Positions 25,445 through 34,321 of a stretch of DNA of 64,000 nt are shown here, piece by piece (position 1 is the first letter of the stretch; every line of letters starts with the position of its first letter). The notes under the pieces were generated by a model. The model saw only the letters and a list, made by a program, of their open reading frames with translations. It did no database searches and was not told the origin of the DNA. The DNA comes from Christensenella sp. Its GTDB lineage: Bacteria > Bacillota > Clostridia > Christensenellales > CAG-917. Location: the NCBI GenBank assembly GCA_022009775.1, contig CP091723.1, positions 992,001 to 1,056,000 of the forward strand. Reading direction: 5' to 3'. The translations under genes were made by a program, and so were the position numbers.

Positions 25445-25798
25445 ATGGCAGCAAGAAATAGAATAATTTCAGGGGGAGCCTTGGGGTGTTTTGTAATGTT
25501 GTCGCATAATGCCAATGGCGCACTGGGAATAGCGTTAAGCGATGGCGCAGGAAAAAGTGTTTTTGTTGAAAAAACAATGGTTTCTTATTGGAATCTTGTA
25601 AATACTTTTACGGATAAAGGCAGTGCCGTGAAGCGTGGTGCTTTAGGTTTAGTATTATTTGGTGGTATTGGTTTATTGGGGGCGGCAACCGCAAAGAAAG
25701 TGTATCAAATAAGATTTTTTTGGGTAGCCGATTTAGAACCGTCTTTAATGGAAGTTGATGAATCGATATATAACAGAATTATTCAAGAATATTATTAG
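25445..25798 (+). CDS. hypothetical glycine-rich protein with two hydrophobic segments
   Basis: 117 residues, beginning three bases after the lipoprotein stop. Hydrophobic, glycine-rich segments lie at about 8-32 (GGALGCFVML) and 65-83 (GALGLVLFGGIGLLGAA), followed by a polar C-terminus ending IIQEYY. No family recognised. The tight spacing and shared AT-rich codon use tie it to the lipoprotein and, by the shared control region, to the XRE repressor. Confidence 0.6.
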   Translation: MAARNRIISGGALGCFVMLSHNANGALGIALSDGAGKSVFVEKTMVSYWNLVNTFTDKGSAVKRGALGLVLFGGIGLLGAATAKKVYQIRFFWVADLEPSLMEVDESIYNRIIQEYY

Positions 25799-25807
25799 AA
25801 TAGTGAG

Positions 25808-25850
25808 AACAAATGGCTTGCAAAACAAGATGCGAGCCATTTGCTTTTTA
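25808..25850 (+). terminator. terminator of the lipoprotein operon
   Basis: AAATGGCTTGC and GCGAGCCATTT form an imperfect stem followed by GCTTTTTAG. The sequence resembles the terminator at 15.1 kb. Confidence 0.75.
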
Positions 25851-25877
25851 GTTACTGATTTCTACATTTATCGGCTT

Positions 25878-26468
25878 TTAGTTGCCGTCCGAGAGTTTGA
25901 GCATGACAACGCCTTGTTTTGCTTTGCAAAGGGGGCAGACGTCCCAGGCTTCTTTGCTTTCGGATTCGTAGCCGCAACCCGAGCATTTCCATTTGACAGG
26001 TTTGTCTTTCTTGTACATCGTGCCGTCTTTGAGTTGCTTGTGCAAGTCTTCAAACATAAGTTTGTGGCAGTGTTCAACGCCCGAGAGCATTTCAAAAGCG
26101 TCGGCTATTTCGTCAAAGCCTTCTTCGCGCGCGGTTTTTGCAAACTGCTTGTAGATTTTCACTTCGTTTTCTTCGTCTTCGGCGGCGAGTTTGAGATTTT
26201 CTTCGAGATTCCACTTTTCTTTGAACGGATAGCCGGCGGACACGTCTATGTTTTCGATGGTCTTCGTGCTTGCCTGTTGAATGAAGGTGTAGAGCACTCT
26301 TGCGTGGTTGAACTCGTTGTACACCACTTTGTCCACCACTTCGGCAAGAGCGGAGTAGCCTTCGTTGCGCGCGCCGTATTCGATGAAGCGGTAGCGAGTC
26401 AGGGCTTGCGTTTCGCCTGCGTATGCACGAGCAAGGTTGGATAGGGTTTTGCTGTCGATAAGTTTCAT
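25878..26468 (-). CDS. rubrerythrin
   Basis: 196 residues. The ferritin-like di-iron domain (1-145) has AGETQALTRYRF, NEFNHARVLY, EDEENEVKIYKQFA and GVEHCHKLMFE. The C-terminal rubredoxin-type domain has WKCSGCGY and DVCPLCKA. It reduces hydrogen peroxide in anaerobes. AAAGGAG precedes the ATG. It is monocistronic on this strand and convergent with the lipoprotein operon. Confidence 0.96.
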   Translation of the reverse strand: MKLIDSKTLSNLARAYAGETQALTRYRFIEYGARNEGYSALAEVVDKVVYNEFNHARVLYTFIQQASTKTIENIDVSAGYPFKEKWNLEENLKLAAEDEENEVKIYKQFAKTAREEGFDEIADAFEMLSGVEHCHKLMFEDLHKQLKDGTMYKKDKPVKWKCSGCGYESESKEAWDVCPLCKAKQGVVMLKLSDGN

Positions 26469-26647
26469 AGGTTATTCTCCTTTGGGGTGATGAAGAGATT
26501 ATTGCAAAATCGGCGCGCTTTTATACGCTGTCGTGCGGATTTGGGCGCGTGTGCGACAATATTTGGACAAAAGGCTTTTATTATTTCCGCTTTGGTGGTA
26601 TCATTGTATAGGACAAAAAATTGGCGCGATAGCGCAAGGAGTTATAT

Positions 26648-27460
26648 ATGAGCGAATGCACGCACGATTGCGAGTCTTGCGGAAAAGACTGCGCATCGAG
26701 AATCGTCAAGGAAAGCACAAACGAACTTTCCAACGTCAAAAAAGTCATCGGTATCGTCAGCGGCAAAGGCGGAGTGGGCAAATCTCTCGTCACGTCACTG
26801 CTTGCCGTGGGCAAAGCAAAACAAGGTAAATCGGTTGCCATTTTGGACGCGGACATCACGGGCCCGTCCATACCGAGAGCGTTTGGCATAAGCGGCGGTA
26901 TCGAAGCGGATGCAAACGGAATTTATCCCCGTCAAAGCGCGTTCGGCATCAAAGTGGTGTCGTCCAACCTTCTTCTTGACAACGAGAACGACCCCGTTAT
27001 ATGGCGCGGTCCGGTCATTGCCGGCATGGTGAAACAGTTCTGGACGGACGTTGTGTGGGACGACGTGGACTTTATGTTTGTGGACATGCCTCCGGGAACG
27101 GGCGATGTGCCGCTCACGGTGTTTCAATCCATCAAACTTGACGGAATAATCATCGTCACGTCTCCGCAAGACCTTGTGTCCATGATCGTGGAAAAGGCAG
27201 TGAAGATGGCAAACAAGATGAACATCCACATCTACGGCGTTGTTGAAAATATGAGCTATATCGAATGTCCCGACTGCGGCAAGAAGATTGACATCTTCGG
27301 CAGCGGCAACGTGGACAAGATCGCAAAAGATTTCGACCTTGCAGTGCTTGGCAAGTTGCCTATGGACAGAGCAATCGCGCAAGCCGTGGACGCGGGCGAA
27401 GTGGAAAAAATCGATGCCGAGAAATATCTCAAACCTGCGCTTGACGCAATCGAAGGCTGA
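26648..27460 (+). CDS. Mrp/NBP35-type Fe-S cluster carrier ATPase
   Basis: 270 residues. The N-terminus has Cys-rich CTHDCESCGKDC, then the deviant Walker A GKGGVGKSL, Walker B VDMPPGTGD, and the bridging-cluster motif IECPDCGKK. These proteins carry [4Fe-4S] clusters to apo-enzymes. AAGGAG lies before the ATG. It is followed after one base by the C_GCAxxG_C_C protein gene. Confidence 0.94.
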   Translation: MSECTHDCESCGKDCASRIVKESTNELSNVKKVIGIVSGKGGVGKSLVTSLLAVGKAKQGKSVAILDADITGPSIPRAFGISGGIEADANGIYPRQSAFGIKVVSSNLLLDNENDPVIWRGPVIAGMVKQFWTDVVWDDVDFMFVDMPPGTGDVPLTVFQSIKLDGIIIVTSPQDLVSMIVEKAVKMANKMNIHIYGVVENMSYIECPDCGKKIDIFGSGNVDKIAKDFDLAVLGKLPMDRAIAQAVDAGEVEKIDAEKYLKPALDAIEG

Positions 27461-27461
27461 T

Positions 27462-27929
27462 ATGACAAGACGCGAAATTGCAGAAAAGAATTTTGTTGAC
27501 GGATACAGCTGCGCGCAAGCGGTGGTGCTCGCCTTTTCGGACGTCACGGGCTTTGAAGGCAAACAGGCTCTTATGCTTTGCTCGTCCTTTGGCGGCGGCA
27601 TGGGCAGGCTCAGAGAAGTGTGCGGAGCGGTGAGCGGCATGTTTATCGTGGAAGGCTTGCTCGAAGGTTATTCATATCCGGATTTGCCCGACGCGCAAGC
27701 GCAAAAGGCGCAACATTATGCCAGAATACAAGAGCTTGCAAGACGGTTCAAAGAGATAAACGGCTCTATCGTCTGTCGTGAAATTCTCGGTGCAAGAGCC
27801 ACCACCAATCCCACTCCCGACGCTCGCACTCCCGAATACTATCGCACGCGCCCTTGCGCAAAGATGTGCGGAGATGCCGCCGAAGTGCTTGAACAGTTTC
27901 TTATAGAGCGTGGCATAATAAAGCAATAA
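27462..27929 (+). CDS. C_GCAxxG_C_C family redox protein
   Basis: 155 residues with GYSCAQAV, CSSFGGGMGRLREVCGAVSG (the GC..G pattern), a single CRE cysteine, and a C-terminal CAKMCGDAAE pair. The family, often called redox-active or split-Soret-like, is common in anaerobes beside Fe-S genes; its exact function is unsettled. It starts one base after the Mrp gene stop, so it is cotranscribed. Confidence 0.85.
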   Translation: MTRREIAEKNFVDGYSCAQAVVLAFSDVTGFEGKQALMLCSSFGGGMGRLREVCGAVSGMFIVEGLLEGYSYPDLPDAQAQKAQHYARIQELARRFKEINGSIVCREILGARATTNPTPDARTPEYYRTRPCAKMCGDAAEVLEQFLIERGIIKQ

Positions 27930-27935
27930 AACACA

Positions 27936-27986
27936 CAAACGGCAGTTTATATTGGCGCAAAGCGCATATAAACCGCCGTTTTTGTC
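27936..27986 (+). terminator. terminator after the Mrp operon
   Basis: AAACGGC and GTTTATAT on the left pair with ATATAAAC and GCCGTTT on the right, with an inner GCGC stem, followed by a T-run. The -10 of the following gene may overlap its end. Confidence 0.8.
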
Positions 27987-27998
27987 AATATAAGCACT

Positions 27999-28315
27999 AT
28001 GAGTTTTTATGATGTCGTATATCGACAGGTCAAGAAAATACCAAGCGGCAAAGTGGCAACCTATGGGCAAATAGCCGCGCTTTGTGGCTCACCGCGCGCA
28101 TCGAGAGCGGTGGGCTATGCCTTGCATTTCAATCCCGATCCCGAACATATACCGTGTTTTCGAGTGGTCAATCGCTTTGGCAAATGCGCCCCTGCATTCG
28201 CCTTTGGCGGCGCGGATGCGCAAGCGGCTCTTTGCGCGCGGACGGCATCGAAGTGGACAAAGACGGCTACGTCGATTTGAACAAATATCAATGGAATCCG
28301 TATTGCCAACAATAA
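27999..28315 (+). CDS. MGMT/alkyltransferase-like protein with PCFRV motif (one frameshift)
   Basis: About 105 residues after adding one T to the T3 run at 28231-28233, joining DAQAAL to LRADGIEVDKDGYVDL. It is the DNA-binding domain of O6-alkylguanine transferases, with IPSGKVATYGQIA and SPRASRAVGYAL. The active-site PCHRV reads PCFRV: the acceptor Cys53 is kept but the catalytic histidine is phenylalanine. ATL proteins normally replace the cysteine instead. It may therefore only bind damaged bases. No Shine-Dalgarno sequence is evident. Confidence 0.72.
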
Positions 28316-28348
28316 TCGAACAATAATCGCGACATAAATACCATAACA

Positions 28349-28370
28349 AAAAGCGCACCGATAGGGTGCG
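28349..28370 (+). repeat. left copy of the terminator-hairpin direct repeat
   Basis: AAAAGCGCACCGATA, one variable base, then GGTGCG. The same 22 bases with one change recur at 29069-29090. This copy lacks the T-run. Confidence 0.8.
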
Positions 28371-28445
28371 TGAGGTATATCAACATTTTTTGACAATATT
28401 TACATAAGGGTGTATAGTAATATAAAATCAAAAGGGGAAGATTTA

Positions 28446-29067
28446 ATGAATTACGCAGAGTATGAAAAGGTAAAAACTTTATCTTATTATGAGTATTGCG
28501 ATTATTTACAGAAAAAATATGGTATAGGAAAGTCAAATTATTTTTTTCCATCATGGAACAAGAATCCAAAAGTCACAAGAACAGGTGAAGGATTGGTGGC
28601 ACATCATAAAATGGAGACGGAAGCTTTTCGGTTGTCCACACCAAGTATTGCACGGAACTTCCCATACGAATGGCAAAAGGCAGAAAATATCGTATATTGT
28701 GATTATCTTGAGCATTTATTTTTGCATATTTTAATGTCTGAAATAAATGAGCGCCAAGACGAAGATATGGATGACGATATTCCGATTATTAGATATCCGG
28801 GCGGAATTCTTGAGTTTTTGATTCCAGAACTAAATGATGTGTATAGCGGATGGAAAACAAAAATGCAATGGCGGAAAAACTGTTATGAAAAAAATAATAA
28901 AAGACAAGGATGTATATTTGGCTTTAGTGAAAAGGTTTAAACTAATTATTGAAAAACAAGATGGTTTCATAGACGAAGAACAAATATATGTTAGTTACAA
29001 TGAGCAGTATGGATTATGGTCGTCCGATAAAAATGAAAATTTATATGAAATAATGAGAAAATTGTAA
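28446..29067 (+). CDS. HNH-like hypothetical protein in AT-rich insertion (one frameshift)
   Basis: About 206 residues after removing one A from the A7 run at 28888-28894, which joins NCYEK to IIKDKDVYLALVKRF. AGGGGAAG precedes the ATG. The centre has TRTGEGLVAHHKMET and, 35 residues later, IVYCDYLEHLFLHIL; this His-His then Leu-Glu-His arrangement resembles a group of HNH-like nuclease or toxin domains in Firmicutes, a tentative reading. No immunity or antitoxin gene is adjacent. Codons are AT-rich and the gene is bracketed by the terminator repeat. Confidence 0.5.
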
Positions 29068-29068
29068 T

Positions 29069-29098
29069 AAAAGCGCACCGATACGGTGCGCTTTTTTT
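29069..29098 (+). terminator. terminator, right copy of the direct repeat
   Basis: GCGCACCG/CGGTGCGC with an ATA loop and T7. It is nearly identical to the hairpin at 28349-28370. Confidence 0.88.
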
Positions 29099-29132
29099 GA
29101 ATGTAGTCGTTGATTTTGGTTGTTCAGAGCTG

Positions 29133-30875
29133 TTATTTCACCAAGTTTTCCATATAGGCGAGATAGCTGTCAGCAAGGGCGGTGGCGGCATCTTGCGTGG
29201 GCTTGCTTGTTGCAACGTAGAATTTCAGTTTCGGCTCGGTGCCGCTTGGGCGCACGCAAATCCAATCGCCGTTGTCAAGGTGAATCTTGAAAGCGTTGGT
29301 TTTGGGCAGGGTGATGTCTTCTGTCGTGCCGTCCGCATACGTCTTTTTGCGAGTGACAAAGTCGCTTTGCGCAAGCACTTTTGTGCCTGCGATCTCGCTG
29401 AAAGAAGTGGAGCGAATCTCGGTCATAATATCCGCCATTTTTTGCATGCCGTCAAGTCCGCCGAAAGTGATTGATTTTGCCTTTTCGACAAAGTAGCCGA
29501 ATTGCTTGTATATGTCTTGTAACACGTCATAGACGCGTTTGCCGATCGAGTCGTAATAGCAAATCATTTCGGCAAAAATCATGCTTGCGACAACTGCGTC
29601 CTTATCTCTTGCGTGAGTGCCCACAAGCGAGCCGTAGCTCTCTTCAAAGCCGAACAGATAGGTGTATTTGCCGTTTTCTTCCCATTCTTTGATTTTTTCG
29701 CCGATAAATTTGAAGCCGGTGAGCACGTCAAAGGTGGTCACGCCGTAGCTTGTGGCAACTTTTCTTGCAAGCTCGGTGGTGACGATGGTTTTCACAAGCG
29801 CGCCGTTGTCGGGCATAGTGTTTTCTTCCGTCTTGCGTCTAAATATGTAGTCGGCAAGAAGAACGCCGATTTGGTTGCCGTTGAGAAGGACAAATTTACC
29901 GTTGTCGTCACGGATTGCGATGCCCATACGGTCTGCATCGGGGTCTGTGCCGATGACAACGTCACTGCCGATCTCGTCTGCGAGCTTGACTCCGAGGCGG
30001 AGAGTGTCCGCTTCTTCGGGGTTGGGCACGCGCACGGTGGAGAACTCGGTGTCGGGAAGTGCCTGCTCTTTGACGACGTTGACTGTGATGCCCATTCTTG
30101 AAAGTATGGTAGTGACGGGGATATATCCGCTGCCGTGAATTGGGGTGTAGACAATCTTGACGTTTTTGCCGAATTTTTCAACGGCGGCGGAGGATAGCGA
30201 GAGCTTGCTTATCGTGTCGAAATATGCGTTGTCCACGCTCTTGCCGATGACGGTGATATGTGGCGCAACGACAACGTTGTCAAGGCCTTTGATGTTGTCC
30301 GCGGTGATGTCGGCATTTTCTTCGCAAATGCCGAAATATGGGGTTTTGTCTATAAATTCGACCACTTTATCTGTCGATTCGGGCGACATCTGCGCGCCGT
30401 CTTCGCCATACACTTTGTATCCGTTGTAGATCTTGGGGTTGTGCGATGCGGTGATCATAACGCCTGCAATCGCGCTTAAGTGACGGATTGCAAACGAGCA
30501 CATAGGCACGGGGTGCACCGTGTCGAAAAGGTAGGCATTGATGCCGTTTTTGGCAAGCACCTTTGCCACTTTGATTGAAAACTCGCTTGAGAAACGGCGG
30601 GTGTCGTAGGATATGACAACGCCCCTGTCCATTGCCTCTTTGCCCAGAGTCTTGATGTATTGCGCAAGACCTTGCGTTGCGCGTTTGACGGTGAAAACGT
30701 TCATGCGGTTTGTGCCGAGATCCAGCACGCCGCGCATGCCTGCCGTGCCGAACTGCAACGGGCAATAAAACATTTCTTTTTTCTCGTCTTCGCTTAAGGA
30801 CGCAAGGCGAAGTTTGTCTTCGCTCGTGAGTTCGTCCGACGCAAGCCATTGCTCGTAAACTTTTTGATAATCCAT
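29133..30875 (-). CDS. phosphoglucomutase/phosphomannomutase
   Basis: 580 residues, the length of PgcA-type enzymes. The phosphoserine loop is TASHNPKIYNG, the metal loop DPDADRMG, the sugar-binding loop GFEESYG and the phosphate-binding loop RPSGTEPK. It interconverts hexose 1- and 6-phosphates for envelope glycan and glycogen-type pathways. AGGAGTATTGCT precedes the ATG. There is no operon partner on this strand downstream; VanW lies 50 bases beyond the promoter side in the same direction. Confidence 0.95.
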   Translation of the reverse strand: MDYQKVYEQWLASDELTSEDKLRLASLSEDEKKEMFYCPLQFGTAGMRGVLDLGTNRMNVFTVKRATQGLAQYIKTLGKEAMDRGVVISYDTRRFSSEFSIKVAKVLAKNGINAYLFDTVHPVPMCSFAIRHLSAIAGVMITASHNPKIYNGYKVYGEDGAQMSPESTDKVVEFIDKTPYFGICEENADITADNIKGLDNVVVAPHITVIGKSVDNAYFDTISKLSLSSAAVEKFGKNVKIVYTPIHGSGYIPVTTILSRMGITVNVVKEQALPDTEFSTVRVPNPEEADTLRLGVKLADEIGSDVVIGTDPDADRMGIAIRDDNGKFVLLNGNQIGVLLADYIFRRKTEENTMPDNGALVKTIVTTELARKVATSYGVTTFDVLTGFKFIGEKIKEWEENGKYTYLFGFEESYGSLVGTHARDKDAVVASMIFAEMICYYDSIGKRVYDVLQDIYKQFGYFVEKAKSITFGGLDGMQKMADIMTEIRSTSFSEIAGTKVLAQSDFVTRKKTYADGTTEDITLPKTNAFKIHLDNGDWICVRPSGTEPKLKFYVATSKPTQDAATALADSYLAYMENLVK

Positions 30876-30925
30876 AGCAATACTCCTGTTGAGATATTGT
30901 ATAAATTATACCGCCAAAGGAGCCT

Positions 30926-31753
30926 TTATGTCAATGGCGATTTCACTCCGCGCAAAACTATGCGCTTTTGGGGCGAATACGTGTCCGAGCGAATAAGAAC
31001 GGTTTTTATGAGTTTGCCGTTTTCGTAATATTCGAGATAGCCTTTCGAGCGCAGACCTTCTTTGCCGTAAGTGTCTATGATTTCTTTGCCCGCTTCGATG
31101 CTCTCGTCGTCGCGATATTCGATTTCAAACGGCAGATTTTCCACCGTTTGCGAGCGGCGTTTTATCGTCTTTGTATCGATTCCGTACATTTCGGCACGCA
31201 GATATTTGCCGTCCGCTTTCATTTTGATTGTTATGGGCGAAGACGACACGTTGACAAAACGCAAATCGCTTGTTGACGACACCATTGCGTCAAAACTCGG
31301 CGCGACGTAACTCACCGCAAGAGAGTGCGCTCTCACGCAGGTTATTGCAAGGTCGGCAAGCAAAGCGCAGTTGTAAAGCGTGCTCGACACTTGACACACT
31401 CCGCCGCCCACGCCTTCGACAAACTCTCCGTTTTGAATGATATACGCAGATTTGAAGCCGCTTTCTATCGTTCTTGTGCCCACGACGTCGTTGAAAGAAA
31501 ACTCGTCTTCGGGATATAGCACCGTGCCGTCTATTTTGCGGCAGGCTAGCGCGACGTTGTGTTTTCTATTTTGAGAACTGTCTCCGTAGTAGGTTGAAAA
31601 ACAGGCTATCATTCTATATTGCTCCTTTGCGCACGCAATTCGGACGGGGACGAAAATTTGCACGATGGGAGCAAATATCGCCGCCGCAATAAGAAAAAGT
31701 ATAATCGTGCATAGCGCGCGCACGTATAAAGTGGTTGTTCTTCTCATAACCAT
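30926..31753 (-). CDS. VanW family exported protein
   Basis: About 275 residues from the ATG at 31753 (or 31747). I reject the longer reading from 31864 because its first 37 residues are not family-like and overlap the divergent promoter. A signal or anchor helix (LCTIILFLIAAAIFAPIV) is followed by the VanW core: FSFNDVVGTRT, GGGVCQVSSTLYNCAL with conserved Cys, and SYVAPSFDAMV. A C-terminal G5-like stretch has EIIDTYGKEG. The role is in the cell envelope but is not defined biochemically. Confidence 0.85.
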   Translation of the reverse strand: MVMRRTTTLYVRALCTIILFLIAAAIFAPIVQIFVPVRIACAKEQYRMIACFSTYYGDSSQNRKHNVALACRKIDGTVLYPEDEFSFNDVVGTRTIESGFKSAYIIQNGEFVEGVGGGVCQVSSTLYNCALLADLAITCVRAHSLAVSYVAPSFDAMVSSTSDLRFVNVSSSPITIKMKADGKYLRAEMYGIDTKTIKRRSQTVENLPFEIEYRDDESIEAGKEIIDTYGKEGLRSKGYLEYYENGKLIKTVLIRSDTYSPQKRIVLRGVKSPLT

Positions 31754-31800
31754 AGTATGTGAATAAAAACGAAAAAGAGACGGAATGTTTGTCAAAAAGA

Positions 31801-31830
31801 TTGATATGCAAACGGTTTTCAATGTATAAT
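31801..31830 (+). promoter_or_regulatory. promoter of the ZIP transporter gene
   Basis: TTGATA, 18 bases and TATAAT lie 19 bases before the ATG. Confidence 0.75.
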
Positions 31831-31849
31831 AGCGCCGAGAGAGAAATAT

Positions 31850-32722
31850 ATGGATAAACAACAAATACTTATTTTGGTTCTGTCGCTTGTCGCCGGCATT
31901 GTCGGAACAGGTCTCGGCGGTATTATCGGTGTGCTGCTCAAAAACAAAGGCAACAAAGTTATGGGCAGAGTTTTGAGTTTTGCAGGCGGTGTGATGGTGG
32001 GCGTCGTCACTTTCGAGATGTTGCCCGAAGCCGTGGAGTATTCAAAGATAAAAAACTCTTTTGAGCAGTCGGGAATACTGATTGCAGTCTCCGCGCTCGT
32101 TGTGGGTATGCTCATCATTTTCGGATTGAACAAGATGCTTGACGTCATCGAGAATATGCGCGGCACACACAAGAGCATAGAAGAGTTGCATCACGAGACA
32201 AAGGTCATCGAGGCAAACGACGCTCTTATGGAAGCCAACGCATGCGGCGATACGGCGGCGGTGCAGGCAGTAGACAAAAAATCGTTGCTCAAAGCAGGGC
32301 TTATTATGTTGCTTGCAATCGCGTTTCACAACCTTCCCGAAGGCATGGCAATCGGCGCGTCGGGCGCGTCAAACTCGCAGACGGGCATTTTGGTTGCAAT
32401 CATCATTGCGGTGCACAACATCCCCGAAGGTATGGCGATTTCCGCTCCGCTCGCAAGCGGCGGCGTAAAAGGGTGGAAGACAATTTTGCTCACGGCTCTT
32501 GCAGGCGCGGCAACCGTTGTGGGTGCGCTCATAGGTTTGGCGGTGGGTGGCATAAGTCGGCTTGCAAGCGGCATTTGCATGGGGCTTGCGGGCGGTGCGA
32601 TGCTCTACGTCACATTCTGTGAGATTTTGCCGCAATCCATTCTTATAGAAGAAGGCAGAGTGCCGGCGGTGAGCATGCTCGTGGGCATCGTATGCTCGAT
32701 GGTGTTTGTGTTTGCTTTCTGA
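31850..32722 (+). CDS. ZIP family metal ion transporter
   Basis: 290 residues with eight predicted membrane helices. The two metal-site helices carry HNLPEGMAIG and HNIPEGMAIS, the family signature. A charged loop after helix three is acidic and histidine-poor. ZIP proteins import zinc, iron or manganese into the cytoplasm. GAGAGAG is the likely ribosome site. Single gene with its own promoter and terminator. Confidence 0.93.
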   Translation: MDKQQILILVLSLVAGIVGTGLGGIIGVLLKNKGNKVMGRVLSFAGGVMVGVVTFEMLPEAVEYSKIKNSFEQSGILIAVSALVVGMLIIFGLNKMLDVIENMRGTHKSIEELHHETKVIEANDALMEANACGDTAAVQAVDKKSLLKAGLIMLLAIAFHNLPEGMAIGASGASNSQTGILVAIIIAVHNIPEGMAISAPLASGGVKGWKTILLTALAGAATVVGALIGLAVGGISRLASGICMGLAGGAMLYVTFCEILPQSILIEEGRVPAVSMLVGIVCSMVFVFAF

Positions 32723-32744
32723 CAAGAGAAAAACAATAAAAATT

Positions 32745-32769
32745 ACGCTCGGCAATCGGGCGTTTTTTT
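32745..32769 (+). terminator. terminator of the ZIP gene
   Basis: ACGCTCG/CGGGCGT with a GCAAT loop (one G-T pair) and T7. Confidence 0.85.
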
Positions 32770-32811
32770 GTTGAGCATTTTGTGCGATTTTGTGACTTTT
32801 TGCAAGAAAGA

Positions 32812-32820
32812 TGTTATAAT
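32812..32820 (+). promoter_or_regulatory. extended -10 of birA, leaderless layout
   Basis: TGTTATAAT is an extended -10. Seven bases follow before the ATG. The -35 is poor, as is common with extended -10 promoters. No Shine-Dalgarno sequence is present. Confidence 0.7.
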
Positions 32821-32827
32821 TTTTGCA

Positions 32828-33601
32828 ATGAAACAGCCCGCAAATCGATTTGAAATTGAAAAACGTCTTGAAAAGCCTTTGAAAGTGCTTGTTTTCGACT
32901 CGCTCGACTCAACCAACACGCGCGCAAAAGCCATGCTCAAAGACGGCGAAAACGACGATTTTTTGATCGTGGCAAGAGAACAGACAAAAGGGCGCGGACG
33001 GTTTGAACGAAAGTTTTATTCTCCAAAGGATGCGGGAGTGTATTTCTCGCTTGCAATCTCGCCAAAATCCAAGCAAGAGATTGCTTTTTACACTCCTATT
33101 TGCGCGATAGCGACTGCGGACGCGGTGCGCTCCGTATGCGGCAAAAACGCGCTTGTCAAGTGGGTGAACGACGTGTACGTCGACGGCAAAAAATGCGCGG
33201 GCATACTTTGCGAAGCCACGTCTTCAAAGAACGGCGAAATCGACAAGGTCGTTATGGGTATCGGCGTCAATTTGTATGAAAAAGATGGCGGTTTCGACGA
33301 AGAAATAAAGGATAAGGCCTGCGCAGTCGCAGACGGCGTCGAAAACGCGTCAAACAGAATCGTTGCGACGATAGTGAACGAGATACGAGAGTTGATTGAG
33401 AATTTCGATAAGGAATATATCGTGGCAAAATACAGACGACTTTCGATGCTCATCGGCAAGAAAATCGAAGTTTGCAAAGAAGAAAACTCGGCCGAAAAAG
33501 CGATTGCGGTCGATATAGACGAAAACTGCGGACTTATTGTGAGATACGGGGACGGAAAAGAAGAGAATCTGCGAATCGGAGAAGTGAAAATTTTATGTTG
33601 A
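32828..33601 (+). CDS. birA: biotin--[acetyl-CoA-carboxylase] ligase
   Basis: 257 residues, catalytic and C-terminal domains only: DSLDSTNTRAKAML, the biotinyl-AMP loop GRGRFERKF, then KWVNDVYVDGKKCAGILCE and MGIGVNLYEK. There is no N-terminal helix-turn-helix, so it cannot be a BirA-type repressor (group I ligase). It overlaps bioY by seven bases, pairing biotin uptake with its use. Translation probably starts on a leaderless mRNA. Confidence 0.94.
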   Translation: MKQPANRFEIEKRLEKPLKVLVFDSLDSTNTRAKAMLKDGENDDFLIVAREQTKGRGRFERKFYSPKDAGVYFSLAISPKSKQEIAFYTPICAIATADAVRSVCGKNALVKWVNDVYVDGKKCAGILCEATSSKNGEIDKVVMGIGVNLYEKDGGFDEEIKDKACAVADGVENASNRIVATIVNEIRELIENFDKEYIVAKYRRLSMLIGKKIEVCKEENSAEKAIAVDIDENCGLIVRYGDGKEENLRIGEVKILC

Positions 33602-34215
33602 AAACTCGCTCTAAAGCAATGTCGAGAACGTTGAGACTCGTCAGAATAGCAATATTTCTCGCACTGATTATAGTCGGTGCATTCGTCAAGTTTCCTATAG
33701 GCATAGTGCCCGTTTCCATGCAGTTTGCATTTTGCATGTTCGCAGGGCTTATGCTCGGCGGAACGGATGCGTTTTTCTGCATACTCATATATATAATAAT
33801 GGGGCTTGCGGGGATTCCCGTATTCACGGCAGGCGGCGGTATTTTTTACGTATTGAAACCGACGTTCGGATATATTCTCGGATTTTTGATAGGCGCACCT
33901 GTATGCGGATACGTCGCAAGGGGATTCAAAAACACCGCTTGTCCGAACATCTGGCGTATGCTTGCAGGGGCGTTTTGTGCTCTAGCGATATGCTACTCGG
34001 TGGGCGTGATGTATATGTATCTGATGCTCAACTTCTACGTCGGCACGGCAATGTCCATGGCAAAAGCGTGGATGGTCGGTTGCGCGGTGTTTCTGCCCAC
34101 GGACGCAACGTGGTGCGTGGTGTGTTCGCTCGTTACGTTTGCAGTCATGAAACGTATAAACCCGATGCCGTCTTCGAAAAAATTCTCGGACGAATACGTT
34201 AGAGAAATAGGTTGA
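33595..34215 (+). CDS. bioY: biotin transporter S component BioY
   Basis: 206 residues. Six hydrophobic helices with the BioY pattern MGLAGIPVFTAGGGIFYVLKP and GYILGFLIGAPVCGY. It binds biotin and works alone or with an ECF AAT module encoded elsewhere. The start inside the birA 3' end (ATGTTGA) indicates translational coupling; no good Shine-Dalgarno sequence is visible. Confidence 0.93.
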   Translation: MLKTRSKAMSRTLRLVRIAIFLALIIVGAFVKFPIGIVPVSMQFAFCMFAGLMLGGTDAFFCILIYIIMGLAGIPVFTAGGGIFYVLKPTFGYILGFLIGAPVCGYVARGFKNTACPNIWRMLAGAFCALAICYSVGVMYMYLMLNFYVGTAMSMAKAWMVGCAVFLPTDATWCVVCSLVTFAVMKRINPMPSSKKFSDEYVREIG

Positions 34216-34321
34216 TTTTACGCAAAAGCGGGCTTTATTGAGCCAAAACGATTGCTTTATCTTGCGATTGTGCAAAATATAACGTAAAAATAAGCGGCGA
34301 TTTATGCTGAAAGGAGTGCTT

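Noticed and set aside
34216..34321. T-box or other cysteine-related riboswitch before cysK
   Set aside because: The 106-base gap lacks a T-box core and a terminator/antiterminator pair.
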